Assembly (NCBI GenBank): GCA_031262485.1
Contig: JAISHO010000037.1
Location: 1 to 64,000, forward strand
Origin: Propionibacteriaceae bacterium
Lineage (GTDB): Bacteria; Actinomycetota; Actinomycetes; Propionibacteriales; Propionibacteriaceae
Reading direction: 5' to 3'
Length of the DNA stretch: 64,000 bases
Each line of letters opens with the position of its first letter. Position 1 is the first letter of the stretch. Below the pieces are notes generated by a model. It ran no database searches. It was not told the DNA's origin and worked only from the letters and a program-made list of their open reading frames with translations. This document shows positions 21,449-30,451 of this stretch, one piece after another. A program made the position numbers and the translations under genes.

Positions 21449-24400
21449 TCACACGGAGAAATAGCGCGCTTCGGGGTGATGGACGATGAGCGCGTCCGTC
21501 GATTGCTCAGGATCGAGTTGGTACTCCCCGCTCAACCTCACCCCTATTCTCTCAGCCCCGAGCAGATCGACAAGCGCGCGCCGTTGGGAGAGATCCGGGC
21601 AGGCCGGATACCCGAACGAATAACGCCGCCCGCGATAAGTCTGACGGTGGATCATCGCCGCCCGTTCTTCCTGCGATAACGCCGTTGCCGAGGGGACCGA
21701 TCGCGGTTGAGTGGTCTGAGAACCGGTCGTCTGAGTCGCCGGCACAGGGTCCGCTTGGGACTGCGGCCCGACCGGACCTGATGCAACGGTCAATCCGAGT
21801 TCACGGCGGATACGCTCGTGCCACAATTCCGCCAACGCCTCCGCCAATTGAACGCTGAGCCCATGCAGTTCCAGATAATCGCGATACCGGTCGGCGGCGA
21901 ATAATTCCCTCGTCCGTCGGGTGAACCGCTCCCCCACGGTGACGAGTTGGAGGGCGACGACGTCGGGGCCTTCAGTCTCCACGACGGTGGCGGGTCGGAA
22001 ATAATCGGCCAGGCATCGATGCGGAGAGCGCCTCTGGCGGGGGAAATGGAACCGAGCGACGACACCACCCTCAGAATCCCCTGTGGGCACGGGTTCCCTG
22101 ACGTCTCCGGTAGCGAACGTATGCCTTCCGGCGCCTTCAAGTGCACCCGCTTTCGTGCTCGCACCGTGAATCTGCGATGATCCGTCGCTCAATCCCATGG
22201 GAACGCCCGGGGCGGCGAGAACGAGATCGTCACCGTCCGACCAACACGGCCAATACCCCCAGGCGACCTTGAAATCCGCCAGATTCTCTTCGGCGACAAT
22301 GTCGAGCCACTGCTTCAGGCGCGGACGGCCCTCGGTGACGACGAGTTCCTCATAACTCGGCCCGTCGGCCGTGGCGGTGAGCCCCCAACGACCGGCGAAC
22401 AGGGCGCGCTCGTCGAGCCACGGGACGACGTCGTCGAGCGTGATGGCGTCGAAGACACGCGAACCATAGAAGGGCGGCGTGGGGACATCGGCGGGTTCGA
22501 GGGGTTGGCCCACTCCCACAGTCGCCTCGTCACGGGGATGGGAGAACGTGGTGAGGGAGGGGGCTGGTTGTTCACGACTAGCCGGTTGAGCCGATGCGGA
22601 GCCATTCGCGGTCACGGGCGTGGATGCGCGCTGCGATATCGCCGTTGAAGCGTCGCCGACGCTCGGGGCCGGGGTGGTCCCTGTCGTAGCGATGGCACTG
22701 GGGCTCGTCTCCTCGGGCGCCTGAGACGCCGTTCTACCCGCTACCTCTGTTTTCTCCGTCGCCTTGGTGTGTTTCTCGGCCATGACCTCATCGAGCAGGC
22801 GAAGCCCTTCGAAGGCGTCGCGAGCATAGAAGACATCACCGTCGTAGAGGCTGGCTAGGTCTTTTTCGACGTATGGCCTTGTCAACGCCGCCCCGCCGAG
22901 GAGGACGGGAAAACGCCTAGCCAAGCCGCGATCGTTGAGTTCGAGGAGGTTCTCGCGCATCACCTGCGTCGATTTCACCAGCAGGCCGGAGAGGCCGATG
23001 GCGTCGGCCTCGTGCTCCTCGGCGGCGGCGATGATGGCGGCGATCGGCTGTTTGATACCAAGATTGACGACGGTGTACCCATTGTTTGTCAGGATGATGT
23101 CGACGAGATTCTTGCCGATGTCGTGGACGTCGCCGCGCACCGTCGCCAGCACGATCACCCCGCGGGCGGCGGCGTCGGCCCGGTCGAGGTGGGGCTCCAG
23201 GTGGGTGACCGCTTTCTTCATCACCTCGGCCGAACGCAGCACAAAGGGCAGCTGCATCTGCCCGGCGCCGAAGCGCTCCCCCACGGTGCGCATGGCGCCG
23301 AGGAGATCCTCGTTGATGAGCGCGAGGGCGTCTTTGCTTGCCAGCGCCTCGTCAAGATCGTCTTCGAGGCCGGCAGCGACACCGTCGATGATGTGGCGGG
23401 CGATCCGCTCCGCGACGGGGAGAGACTTCCGCTCCTCAACCGTCTTCGCCTCGTCCACCGGCGTGTCGGCGAACAAGGCGAGATAGCGTTCGAGCGGATC
23501 ACCGTCGTCGTGGCGGTCGAAGAGGAGCGCCTCGGCGGCCTCCCGCTGCTCAGCAGGGATGGCGGCCATCGGGAGGATCTTCGAGGGGTGGACAATGGCG
23601 GCGTCCAACCCGGCCTCTTGGGCGGCGGCGAGGAAGACGGAGTTGAGAACGCGCCTAGCCGGCGGAGTCAGCCCGAAGGAGACGTTGGAGACACCGAGGA
23701 TCGTGTGAACCTCAGGGAATTCCCTAGTCAACTGTCGGATAGCGGCGAGCGTCTCGAGGGCGTCGCGGCGCGTCTCGACCTGCCCGGTGGCGACGGGGAA
23801 GGTGAGGCAGTCGACGATGATGTCGGCCGGGTTGAGCCCGTAGCGGCTCGTGATCGTCTCGATGAGGCGACGGGCGACGGCGACTTTCCGCTCGGCGGTG
23901 CGGGCCTGCCCCTCCTCGTCGATGCAGAGCGCGACGACGGCAGAACCATGTTCGGCGACGAGCCCCATGACCTCATGGAAACGGCTCTCAAGCCCGTCGC
24001 CGTCTTCGAAATGAACCGAGTTGACGACACTGCGACCCGCCGCCCGCTCGAGCCCCGTTCGCAACACTTCTGGGTTCGTCGAGTCGAACATAAGGGGGAT
24101 CGTCACCTCGGTGGCGAAACGGGACGCCACCTCGGCCATATCGGCCACACCGTCGCCGCCGACCCGGTCGACGCAGACGTCGAGCACGTGGGCTCCGCCG
24201 GCGACCTGCTCGGCGGCGATCGCGACGGCGTCATCCCACCGTCGCCCCTCGACCGCTTCACGAAATGCTTTCGAACCGGAAGCATTCGTGCGCTCCCCCA
24301 CCGCTAGAAACGCGGTGTCTTGCTTGAGCGGGGTTTCGGCATAAAGGCTGGCGACGGCGTCGGCGCGCGTCGGCTTCGGCGGGCGTGGCTTCAGCCCAGA

Positions 24401-25315
24401 GACGGCCTCAGCCAAAGCGGCGATGTGTTCGTCCGTCGTCCCACAACAGCCCCCGACTAGGCCTAACCCGAACGCGGCGGTGTGGTGGGCGACGCGTTCA
24501 GAGAACTCGGACGGACCCATCGGGTAAACGGCGCCCGCACTCGTCAGCACCGGCAACCCGGCGTTTGGCAGCAAGCCGAGCGTCAAGCCGGTCGAGGCGG
24601 CCAACTCGCGCAACGGCTCCCCCATGAGATCCGGGCCCGTGCCGCAGTTGAGGCCAAGCACGTCGACCCCGAGATGCTCAAGTGTGGCGACGACGGCGCC
24701 GACTGACGAGCCGGCCAGCATCGTGCCCCCCGTCTCCAGTGTGATCGTCACGATGATCGGGTAGTCCCCACCCCCGGCGGCCCGGCGGATGCCCGCGATC
24801 GCCGCCCGGATCTGGAGGAGGTCCTGGCAGGTCTCGATCTGGAACCCGTCGACCCCTCCCTCCAGGAGCGCCTCAGCCTGGATCGCATAACCGTCGCGCA
24901 AAGCGGCGTAGGAGACCTGACCCAAGCTCGGCAGCTTCGTGCCCGGGCCAATCGAACCGGTGACCCAGCGGAGTCGTCCCGGCGTGCTCGCGGCGTCGGC
25001 CGCTTCACGCGCCAACTGGGCTCCCGCTAGGGATAACTCGGCGATTCTGGCGTCGATGCCGTATTCGGCCAATGCCGTCAGATTGGCGCCGAAGGTGTTC
25101 GTCTCGATGACGTCAGCACCAGCCTCAAGATAGGCCCGGTGGATCGCGGAGACGACCTCGGGCCGCGTCACCGAGAGGATCTCGTTGCATCCCTCATGGC
25201 CCTGGAAATCCTCGACCGTGAACAGGGTGCGCTGCAACATCGTCCCCATGGCTCCGTCGCCGATGAGGATCCGTCGCCCCAGCACGGAGCGCAACGATGG
25301 TCGCTCAGCAGTCAT
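21449..25315 (-). CDS. metH: Cobalamin-dependent methionine synthase
   Basis: 1288 residues from ATG 25315; GTG 25318 is also possible. Modules in order: homocysteine-binding barrel (ILIGDGAMGTMLQ, VIETNTFGAN, GLVGGCCGT with the zinc Cys pair), pterin-binding barrel (VGERTNASGSKAF), B12-binding domain (DVHDIGKNLVDIILTNNGY with the axial His), and the reactivation domain (APGVPMGLSDGS; GYPACPDL; GVRLSGEYQLDPEQSTDALI). It transfers methyl from methyl-tetrahydrofolate to homocysteine. Two or three Pro/Ser/Thr/Ala-rich inserts (about 90 residues before the reactivation domain, two shorter ones inside it) are unusual. No B12 riboswitch is visible upstream. Confidence 0.95.
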   Translation of the reverse strand: MTAERPSLRSVLGRRILIGDGAMGTMLQRTLFTVEDFQGHEGCNEILSVTRPEVVSAIHRAYLEAGADVIETNTFGANLTALAEYGIDARIAELSLAGAQLAREAADAASTPGRLRWVTGSIGPGTKLPSLGQVSYAALRDGYAIQAEALLEGGVDGFQIETCQDLLQIRAAIAGIRRAAGGGDYPIIVTITLETGGTMLAGSSVGAVVATLEHLGVDVLGLNCGTGPDLMGEPLRELAASTGLTLGLLPNAGLPVLTSAGAVYPMGPSEFSERVAHHTAAFGLGLVGGCCGTTDEHIAALAEAVSGLKPRPPKPTRADAVASLYAETPLKQDTAFLAVGERTNASGSKAFREAVEGRRWDDAVAIAAEQVAGGAHVLDVCVDRVGGDGVADMAEVASRFATEVTIPLMFDSTNPEVLRTGLERAAGRSVVNSVHFEDGDGLESRFHEVMGLVAEHGSAVVALCIDEEGQARTAERKVAVARRLIETITSRYGLNPADIIVDCLTFPVATGQVETRRDALETLAAIRQLTREFPEVHTILGVSNVSFGLTPPARRVLNSVFLAAAQEAGLDAAIVHPSKILPMAAIPAEQREAAEALLFDRHDDGDPLERYLALFADTPVDEAKTVEERKSLPVAERIARHIIDGVAAGLEDDLDEALASKDALALINEDLLGAMRTVGERFGAGQMQLPFVLRSAEVMKKAVTHLEPHLDRADAAARGVIVLATVRGDVHDIGKNLVDIILTNNGYTVVNLGIKQPIAAIIAAAEEHEADAIGLSGLLVKSTQVMRENLLELNDRGLARRFPVLLGGAALTRPYVEKDLASLYDGDVFYARDAFEGLRLLDEVMAEKHTKATEKTEVAGRTASQAPEETSPSAIATTGTTPAPSVGDASTAISQRASTPVTANGSASAQPASREQPAPSLTTFSHPRDEATVGVGQPLEPADVPTPPFYGSRVFDAITLDDVVPWLDERALFAGRWGLTATADGPSYEELVVTEGRPRLKQWLDIVAEENLADFKVAWGYWPCWSDGDDLVLAAPGVPMGLSDGSSQIHGASTKAGALEGAGRHTFATGDVREPVPTGDSEGGVVARFHFPRQRRSPHRCLADYFRPATVVETEGPDVVALQLVTVGERFTRRTRELFAADRYRDYLELHGLSVQLAEALAELWHERIRRELGLTVASGPVGPQSQADPVPATQTTGSQTTQPRSVPSATALSQEERAAMIHRQTYRGRRYSFGYPACPDLSQRRALVDLLGAERIGVRLSGEYQLDPEQSTDALIVHHPEARYFSV

Positions 25316-25475
25316 CACGCCTAGAGGATACGGGATCGCCCCACGCACGAGAATCTCCCGGGGACGGATATGGACCACCCAAGCGTCGCCTCCACCGTGT
25401 CTAGGCGGCTTGAGACCTATCAATGGGTTTGCCCGTGAGCGCATCACCCGCGATCAAGTCGCCCAGGTCGCGTTC

Positions 25476-26225
25476 TCACCCCTCGCGCTCGGCGACGCTC
25501 TTGAGGAAGGCCTCGACGGCCGCGTTGAACACGGCAGCGTGCGTCGTCAGAGCGGTGTGCCCGGCGTCCTCGATGATGACGAGTTGCGAACCGGCGATCG
25601 ACTCGTGGATCAACTCAGTGTGCTCGGGAAGGATGATGTCGTTCTTCCCCGCGACGACGAGCGTCGGAACGGCGATCCGCGCCAGATCCTCCGGCGTGAG
25701 GTTCGGCTCACAGGCCATGAGGTCGAGCCGCTGGCTGAGGTTCCTCAACACCGGCAAGACGTTGGCTTTCATTCGCAAGACCCAGGCCGCCGCAGAGGTG
25801 ACCCGACGGACCCATACTTTCTCCCCCTCCGGTGAAAGATTCGCGCTCACGACGACGAGCGACCGCAACGGCGCGAACGGGCGGCACGCCAACGTCAGCG
25901 CGATGTTCCCTCCGTCGCTGAACCCGAACAGGTCGAACCGCTCCATCCCGAGATGCTCGACGACCGCCGCGACATCGTCGGCCATCGTCGGAAACGACAG
26001 CGGAACGTCGCCGAGCGTCGAATCCCCATGCCCACGACTATCGATCGTGACGACCGGCCGATTGACGCGGAAGAACGCGACCTGCTCGTCAAAACGTTTC
26101 GACGACTCCGAATTCCCATGGAGAAGGACGAGTGGAACGCCTGCGGAAAGATCACCGTAGACGTGATAAGCGATCCGAGCGTCGTTGGAGGCGACGGATC
26201 CGGAGCGATCAGGAATGAGCGTCAT
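25476..26225 (-). CDS. Alpha/beta hydrolase
   Basis: 249 residues from ATG 26225. Oxyanion-hole HGNS at 36-39, nucleophile elbow GFSDGG (Ser103), acid strand with VVAGKNDIILP, and catalytic His in EDAGHTALT: a complete triad. Substrate unknown. It lies downstream of a RelE-Phd pair with a 27-bp overlap into the antitoxin frame if the longer start were used; the shorter start avoids most of that. Confidence 0.85.
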   Translation of the reverse strand: MTLIPDRSGSVASNDARIAYHVYGDLSAGVPLVLLHGNSESSKRFDEQVAFFRVNRPVVTIDSRGHGDSTLGDVPLSFPTMADDVAAVVEHLGMERFDLFGFSDGGNIALTLACRPFAPLRSLVVVSANLSPEGEKVWVRRVTSAAAWVLRMKANVLPVLRNLSQRLDLMACEPNLTPEDLARIAVPTLVVAGKNDIILPEHTELIHESIAGSQLVIIEDAGHTALTTHAAVFNAAVEAFLKSVAEREG

Positions 26226-26251
26226 TGTTATTCGTCGTCTTTCGACCTTGA

Positions 26252-26521
26252 TCACTCAGCATCCGCATCAATACCGTATTTTGAGATGATGTCACTAGCG
26301 GAAATGGTTTGTTCACCTCTAGAGCGGGCCACAGCAAGGGAATCTTCTAAATCCTCAACCCGATCGAGGAGATCGCTATAACGTTGAGCAGAGACGAGAA
26401 CCGCCGCCGCCCGCCCGCGCCGAGTCAAAATGACATCCTCAGTGTCGGAAGCATCAATGAGCGCCGCTAACCTCGGCTTCGCTTCACTAATCGGGACAAT
26501 TGTCGGCATCAAAGAACTCAT
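26252..26521 (-). CDS. Phd/YefM-family antitoxin
   Basis: 89 residues: IVPISEAKPRLAALIDASDT, then EDVILTRRGRAAAVLVSAQRY, is the Phd/YefM DNA-binding half; the helical rest (LLDRVEDLEDSLAVARSR) binds the toxin. It follows the RelE gene by 3 bp, the reverse of the usual antitoxin-first order. Confidence 0.85.
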   Translation of the reverse strand: MSSLMPTIVPISEAKPRLAALIDASDTEDVILTRRGRAAAVLVSAQRYSDLLDRVEDLEDSLAVARSRGEQTISASDIISKYGIDADAE

Positions 26522-26524
26522 ATT

Positions 26525-26788
26525 TCACCTTCCTCGGTAGATATCACTGCGGTGACCCACGCGAACGACGAGAACGGTGAGAACACCATCATCGATCACA
26601 TAGACGACCCGATAATCACCGATTCGAATACGCCACTCGTCTTCAGACCCCGTGAGCTTGATGGCGCCACGAGGCCTCGGATCATTCCCCAGTGCTTGCA
26701 CTCGCTTGATAATGGCTGACCGCACACTAGATGGAAGTTTCGAGATGGTTTTATCAGCGCTTCTCGTATACTCGATCCTGTACACCAC
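26525..26788 (-). CDS. RelE/ParE-family toxin
   Basis: 87 residues. YRIEYTRSADKTISKLPSSV, then DEWRIRIGDYRVVYVIDDG and VVRVGHRSDIYR, follow the RelE fold; the Arg residues and the final Tyr match the mRNA-cleaving residues of RelE. It is the first gene of the pair. More AT-rich than the flanking genes. Confidence 0.85.
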   Translation of the reverse strand: MVYRIEYTRSADKTISKLPSSVRSAIIKRVQALGNDPRPRGAIKLTGSEDEWRIRIGDYRVVYVIDDGVLTVLVVRVGHRSDIYRGR

Positions 26789-26840
26789 ATCTCGATGATA
26801 CCTCTCAATGGGACCCGTCTGTAGTCCTTTTCATGAGAAC

Positions 26841-28499
26841 TCATTCACCCATGGTGTCCACGATCCTCGTCTCAACCTCATCCCTCCGCACCGCCCAAAT
26901 TCGGTCGACTTCGAGGGCGTCGGCGAGATAGTCGTCGTGGGTGACGACGATGAGCGCGCCACGGTAGTCGCTGAGGGCGTCGATGAGTTGATCGACGGAG
27001 GCGATGTCGAGGTTGTTGGTCGGTTCGTCGAGGATGAGCAGCTGGGCAGGCGGTTCGGCGAAGAGGAGCCGAGTGAGACGCACACGGAAGCGCTCCCCGC
27101 CGGAGAGTGTCGCGATCGGTTGGAGCACTTTCTCACCGGTGACGAGGAGGCGCGCCAACAGTGCGCGGGCGTCGTGCGGGGCACGGCTGGGGGCGGCGGC
27201 GCGAACGGCTGAGAGGGCGTCTGGGAAGGCGTCGAGGTCGTCGTCGCGCTGGGTGAGGAGGCCGACCGGCACCGTGGGCGCCGTCAGAAGACGGATGTCT
27301 GGGCCGAGCACTGCCGTGGCATGGGGGCCGGGCCGGTCGAGGATGAGCGAGAGCAAGGTCGATTTTCCGGCTCCGTTGTCGCCCATGAGGCGGATGCGCT
27401 CGGGGCCTCGCACGAGGAGATCGCGATTGCCGTTCGCTAGGGCGAACACGTCCTTGCCGGCGGGCACCGTCGTGTCCGGGAGGTCGATCCGGATGCGATC
27501 TGCCCGCCGGGCGGCGCGATCGGCGTCGTCCCGGGCGGATTTGGCCTCTGCGATCTTCTGAGAGTGGAGATCGCCGAGGCGGCCGGCCGTGTTCTCCGCT
27601 TGACGTTTCTTCAACCCGGCCATGAGACGGGTGTAACGACCCTGCTGAACCGCCCGTTCGCCTTGCCGGGAGCGGGTGCGGGCTGCGGCTTCAGTGATCT
27701 CCTTCTGGCGTCGAGCTTGAGCGAGGGCGGATTCGGCGTCGCGTAGGTCACGATCGGCGGCGGCCTGCTCGGCGGCGAGATACTCCTCGTAGTCGCTCAG
27801 CGTTCCCCCGAAGGCTTGCGGTTGGGGGCGTCCCAGATCGACAATCGCGTCGACGTGTTCGAGGAGGGCCCGGTCGTGCGAGACGACGACGAGCACACCT
27901 TTCCACTTGTCAATCAAGCCGTAGAGCCGCTCCCGGGCCCGACCGTCGAGGTTGTTCGTCGGCTCGTCGAGCAAGGTGATGTCGGGGTGGGCTAGGCGGA
28001 TGCCGAGCAGCGCCGCCGCCATCGCCTCCCCGCCGGACAGCGTCGTCACCACCCGGTCGAGGACTCCTTCGTCGTGGGGCAAGCCGAGGGCGGCGAGCTC
28101 GCCGATCGCGACCGTCTCGGCGTCCCAACGATCCCCGACCGCGTCGAAATCCGCTTCGTCGACGGAACCGGCCTCGATGGCGCGCAGGGCCCGGCGGATC
28201 GGCGTCAACCCGAGGAGACCGGAGACGGTCGCGTGTGGGTCGCCCGCCGCGGTTTGCGGCAGATAGGAAACGAGTCCACGGGTGTGGATCGATCCAGCAT
28301 CGGGGCGCAATAGTCCGGCGATGAGTTTGAGAAGGGTGGATTTCCCGGTGCCGTTGTCGCCGATGAGCCCGGTGCGCCCCGGCGGGAACGCGCACGACAA
28401 ACCAGAGAAGACGACAGAACCGTCGTCCCAAGCGAACGAGAGATCGGAGATGGTGATGCTGGATGGCGCGCTAGACGACGCCGCATAAGATGCGGACAT
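26841..28499 (-). CDS. ABC-F family ATPase (ribosome-associated)
   Basis: 552 residues from ATG 28499 behind AAGGAA. Two ABC cassettes without membrane segments: Walker A GDNGTGKST, signature LSGGEAMAAALLGIRL, Walker B ITLLDEPTNNLD; then the second set GDNGAGKST, LSGGERFRVRL, LLILDEPTNNLD. The linker between them is charged and helical (P-site tRNA interaction motif). ABC-F proteins act on the ribosome, either as housekeeping factors or by displacing antibiotics; this one resembles the resistance type more by its position with a leader hairpin than by any specific residue. Confidence 0.88.
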   Translation of the reverse strand: MSASYAASSSAPSSITISDLSFAWDDGSVVFSGLSCAFPPGRTGLIGDNGTGKSTLLKLIAGLLRPDAGSIHTRGLVSYLPQTAAGDPHATVSGLLGLTPIRRALRAIEAGSVDEADFDAVGDRWDAETVAIGELAALGLPHDEGVLDRVVTTLSGGEAMAAALLGIRLAHPDITLLDEPTNNLDGRARERLYGLIDKWKGVLVVVSHDRALLEHVDAIVDLGRPQPQAFGGTLSDYEEYLAAEQAAADRDLRDAESALAQARRQKEITEAAARTRSRQGERAVQQGRYTRLMAGLKKRQAENTAGRLGDLHSQKIAEAKSARDDADRAARRADRIRIDLPDTTVPAGKDVFALANGNRDLLVRGPERIRLMGDNGAGKSTLLSLILDRPGPHATAVLGPDIRLLTAPTVPVGLLTQRDDDLDAFPDALSAVRAAAPSRAPHDARALLARLLVTGEKVLQPIATLSGGERFRVRLTRLLFAEPPAQLLILDEPTNNLDIASVDQLIDALSDYRGALIVVTHDDYLADALEVDRIWAVRRDEVETRIVDTMGE

Positions 28500-28882
28500 G
28501 TGAGATTCCTTGCCGGAGAACGGGATGGTCGAATGGCGTTCCCTCGGTGCCGAGGGGAATCTCAACGTGTCACTGGCAACTCCTCATGAGGGCGGCTCCG
28601 TCACCGGACCGCCGGACACCCTTCCCACGAACCGAACCTCGGCCTTCTCCTCTCGGAACAGCCGGGCGGCCCGTGAAGGGCGTGTCTACAGTAGCAGGAC
28701 TTTTCGAGAACTCGATCACGGGACCCTCGCCACAGGAACATCACAGCCGCAAGACTTCGATATTCCGAAGGCCGTCAGCGCCGTTCTCCGGACCCGGTGC
28801 TACACGACACATGCGATAGGCCACAGCGTGGAGAGCGTAAGTGCGAGCACCGGAGGTGTGAGGTATCAACTAGGCTGAACCT
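28500..28882. promoter_or_regulatory. Divergent intergenic region with a hairpin before the ABC-F gene
   Basis: No gene is supported here. CCCTCG (28541-28546) and CGAGGG (28551-28556) form a hairpin about 42 nt before the ABC-F start on the minus strand; attenuator hairpins are common ahead of resistance ABC-F genes. No T-run or convincing leader peptide was found. Promoters for both directions must lie here but I cannot place them. Confidence 0.3.
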
Positions 28883-29770
28883 ATGGACGACACCATGGTG
28901 ATCCCGGAGCTGGCGAATCTCGTCAACCCCATCGTCGTCATCGCGTTCTCCGGCTGGTCGGACGCCTCATCCTCGGCGTCGAACACCGTCGAACACCTCA
29001 CCTCCGTCTACAACGCCCGGCTCAGATTCGCCGTCGACCCGAGCGACTATTACGATTTCCAAGTTTCCCGACCGACTGTCCGGAACACGAGCAACGGCGA
29101 GCGCGTGCTCATCTGGTCGACGACAGAGGTGTCCTTGGCGCGCGTCCAAGGGCGCGACCTCGTCCTCATCGACGGGCCGGAGCCGAACTTCCATTGGCCC
29201 CAGTTCGCCCGCGAGTTCTCCCAGGTCTTGCGCAGCGTCGACCCAGACCTCGTTGCCATTCTCGGCTCGATGCTGAGCGAACTGCCCCACACCCGCCCCG
29301 TGCCCGTCACGTTGACGAGCACGGACGCGCGCATCCAGGAGGCTTTCGGCGCCGAGGCGCCCACCTATGAGGGCCCGACCGGCATCTCCGGGGTCATCGC
29401 TCAAGCTTGCTCCGCCCTCGGGCTTCCCGCCGTCAGCCTGTGGGCCTCGGTGCCGCACTACCTCGCCGCCGGATCCAACCCCAAAGCGACCCTCGCCTTG
29501 CTCAGCCGCCTCGAGGATTTCTTCGACGAACCGCTCGAACTCGGCGAACTGCCCAAACGGGCCGACGCCTGGGAGGCCAGCATCTCCGCCGTCATCGAAC
29601 AGGATCGTGGGATCGCGACCTACATCCACCATCTCGAGGAGAATTCCGACGAGACGCCGACGCGCTACTCCGGCGACGACATCGCCGCCGAGTTCCAACG
29701 GTATTTCCGCAACCAGTCGGCTGACGGCGGCTTCAACCCGCCCGAGGGCTTCGGCGGGCAAACTCATTGA
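28883..29770 (+). CDS. PAC2-family protein (proteasome assembly chaperone-like)
   Basis: 295 residues: VIAFSGWSDASSSASNTVEHL near the start, LVLIDGPEPNFHWPQFAREF, ILGSMLSELPHTRPVPVTLT, and TGISGVIAQACSALGLP are the hallmarks of actinobacterial PAC2 proteins. Eukaryotic relatives help assemble 20S proteasomes. A link to the PrcBA proteasome encoded 9 kb away is suggestive but unproven in bacteria. Start ATG 28883. Confidence 0.88.
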   Translation: MDDTMVIPELANLVNPIVVIAFSGWSDASSSASNTVEHLTSVYNARLRFAVDPSDYYDFQVSRPTVRNTSNGERVLIWSTTEVSLARVQGRDLVLIDGPEPNFHWPQFAREFSQVLRSVDPDLVAILGSMLSELPHTRPVPVTLTSTDARIQEAFGAEAPTYEGPTGISGVIAQACSALGLPAVSLWASVPHYLAAGSNPKATLALLSRLEDFFDEPLELGELPKRADAWEASISAVIEQDRGIATYIHHLEENSDETPTRYSGDDIAAEFQRYFRNQSADGGFNPPEGFGGQTH

Positions 29771-29828
29771 CGGCCTCAGAGGCGATCGGAGGCGCGCTCA
29801 TCACCGCATCGGGGTGGTATGACAGAGT

Positions 29829-29834
29829 TATACT
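29829..29834 (+). promoter_or_regulatory. -10 box TATACT, leaderless promoter of the second mazEF pair
   Basis: TATACT ends 6 nt before ATG 29841; no ribosome binding site is present. Confidence 0.55.
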
Positions 29835-29840
29835 CATCCT

Positions 29841-30095
29841 ATGAAAACCGCGATATCTCTTCCTGATGATGTTCTCACCGAGGTGGATGAATTATCTCAA
29901 CAACTCGGGGTCTCCCGATCTGAGTTCTTCCGGACAGCGGCGATGCGCTACAGCGAAGAGCTTCGGGGGCGGGCCTTATCGGAGGCGATCGACGCCTATG
30001 TCGACGAGACGGGAGATGACGGAACCGGAGACCATGCGTTTTTAGCTCACTCTCGACGCCAACTCCTCCAAGCGACGGAGGATGACGAATGGTGA
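29841..30095 (+). CDS. mazE: Ribbon-helix-helix antitoxin (MazE/CopG-type)
   Basis: 84 residues: MKTAISLPDDVLTEVDELSQ, then LGVSRSEFFRTAAMRY, is a textbook ribbon-helix-helix. The tail (HSRRQLLQATEDDEW) binds the toxin. It overlaps the toxin gene by 7 bp. Confidence 0.9.
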   Translation: MKTAISLPDDVLTEVDELSQQLGVSRSEFFRTAAMRYSEELRGRALSEAIDAYVDETGDDGTGDHAFLAHSRRQLLQATEDDEW

Positions 30096-30451
30096 TCGAG
30101 CGGGGCAGCATCTGGTGGGCAGACTTGGGGGAAGCCGACGGGCATCGACCAGCGAAACGCCGCCCCGTCCTGGTCGTTCAATCGGATCCCTATAATCAAT
30201 CCCGTTTAGGAACCACCATCATTGCGACTATCACATCGAATCTTGAATCAGCCCGCAAACCCGGGAATGTGCTTCTTCCCTCTGCTGTGACAGGACTCAC
30301 TCGAGACAGTGTGGTGAATGTTTCCCAGATCATGACCGTCAACAAATATGAACTCCATGACCCGATGTCGAAGTTGCCCGTGAACTACATGAGGGAAGTC
30401 GACCACGGGCTTCGCGGGGTGATGGGACTGTTCACCGTCGTCATCGGATGA
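30089..30451 (+). CDS. mazF: MazF-type endoribonuclease toxin
   Basis: 120 residues: ERGSIWWADLG, AKRRPVLVVQSDPYN, TTIIATITSNL, and the C-terminal VVNVSQIMTVNKYEL match MazF/PemK. The Arg in RRPVLVV and the Thr in ATITS form the cleavage site. Its end overlaps the convergent thrC end by 11 bp. Not closely similar to the MazF at 5874. Confidence 0.9.
   Translation: MVIERGSIWWADLGEADGHRPAKRRPVLVVQSDPYNQSRLGTTIIATITSNLESARKPGNVLLPSAVTGLTRDSVVNVSQIMTVNKYELHDPMSKLPVNYMREVDHGLRGVMGLFTVVIG

Noticed and set aside
25316..25475. A cobalamin or SAM riboswitch before metH
   Set aside because: No B12-box or SAM-box core was seen in the 160 bp upstream, and none before metK.
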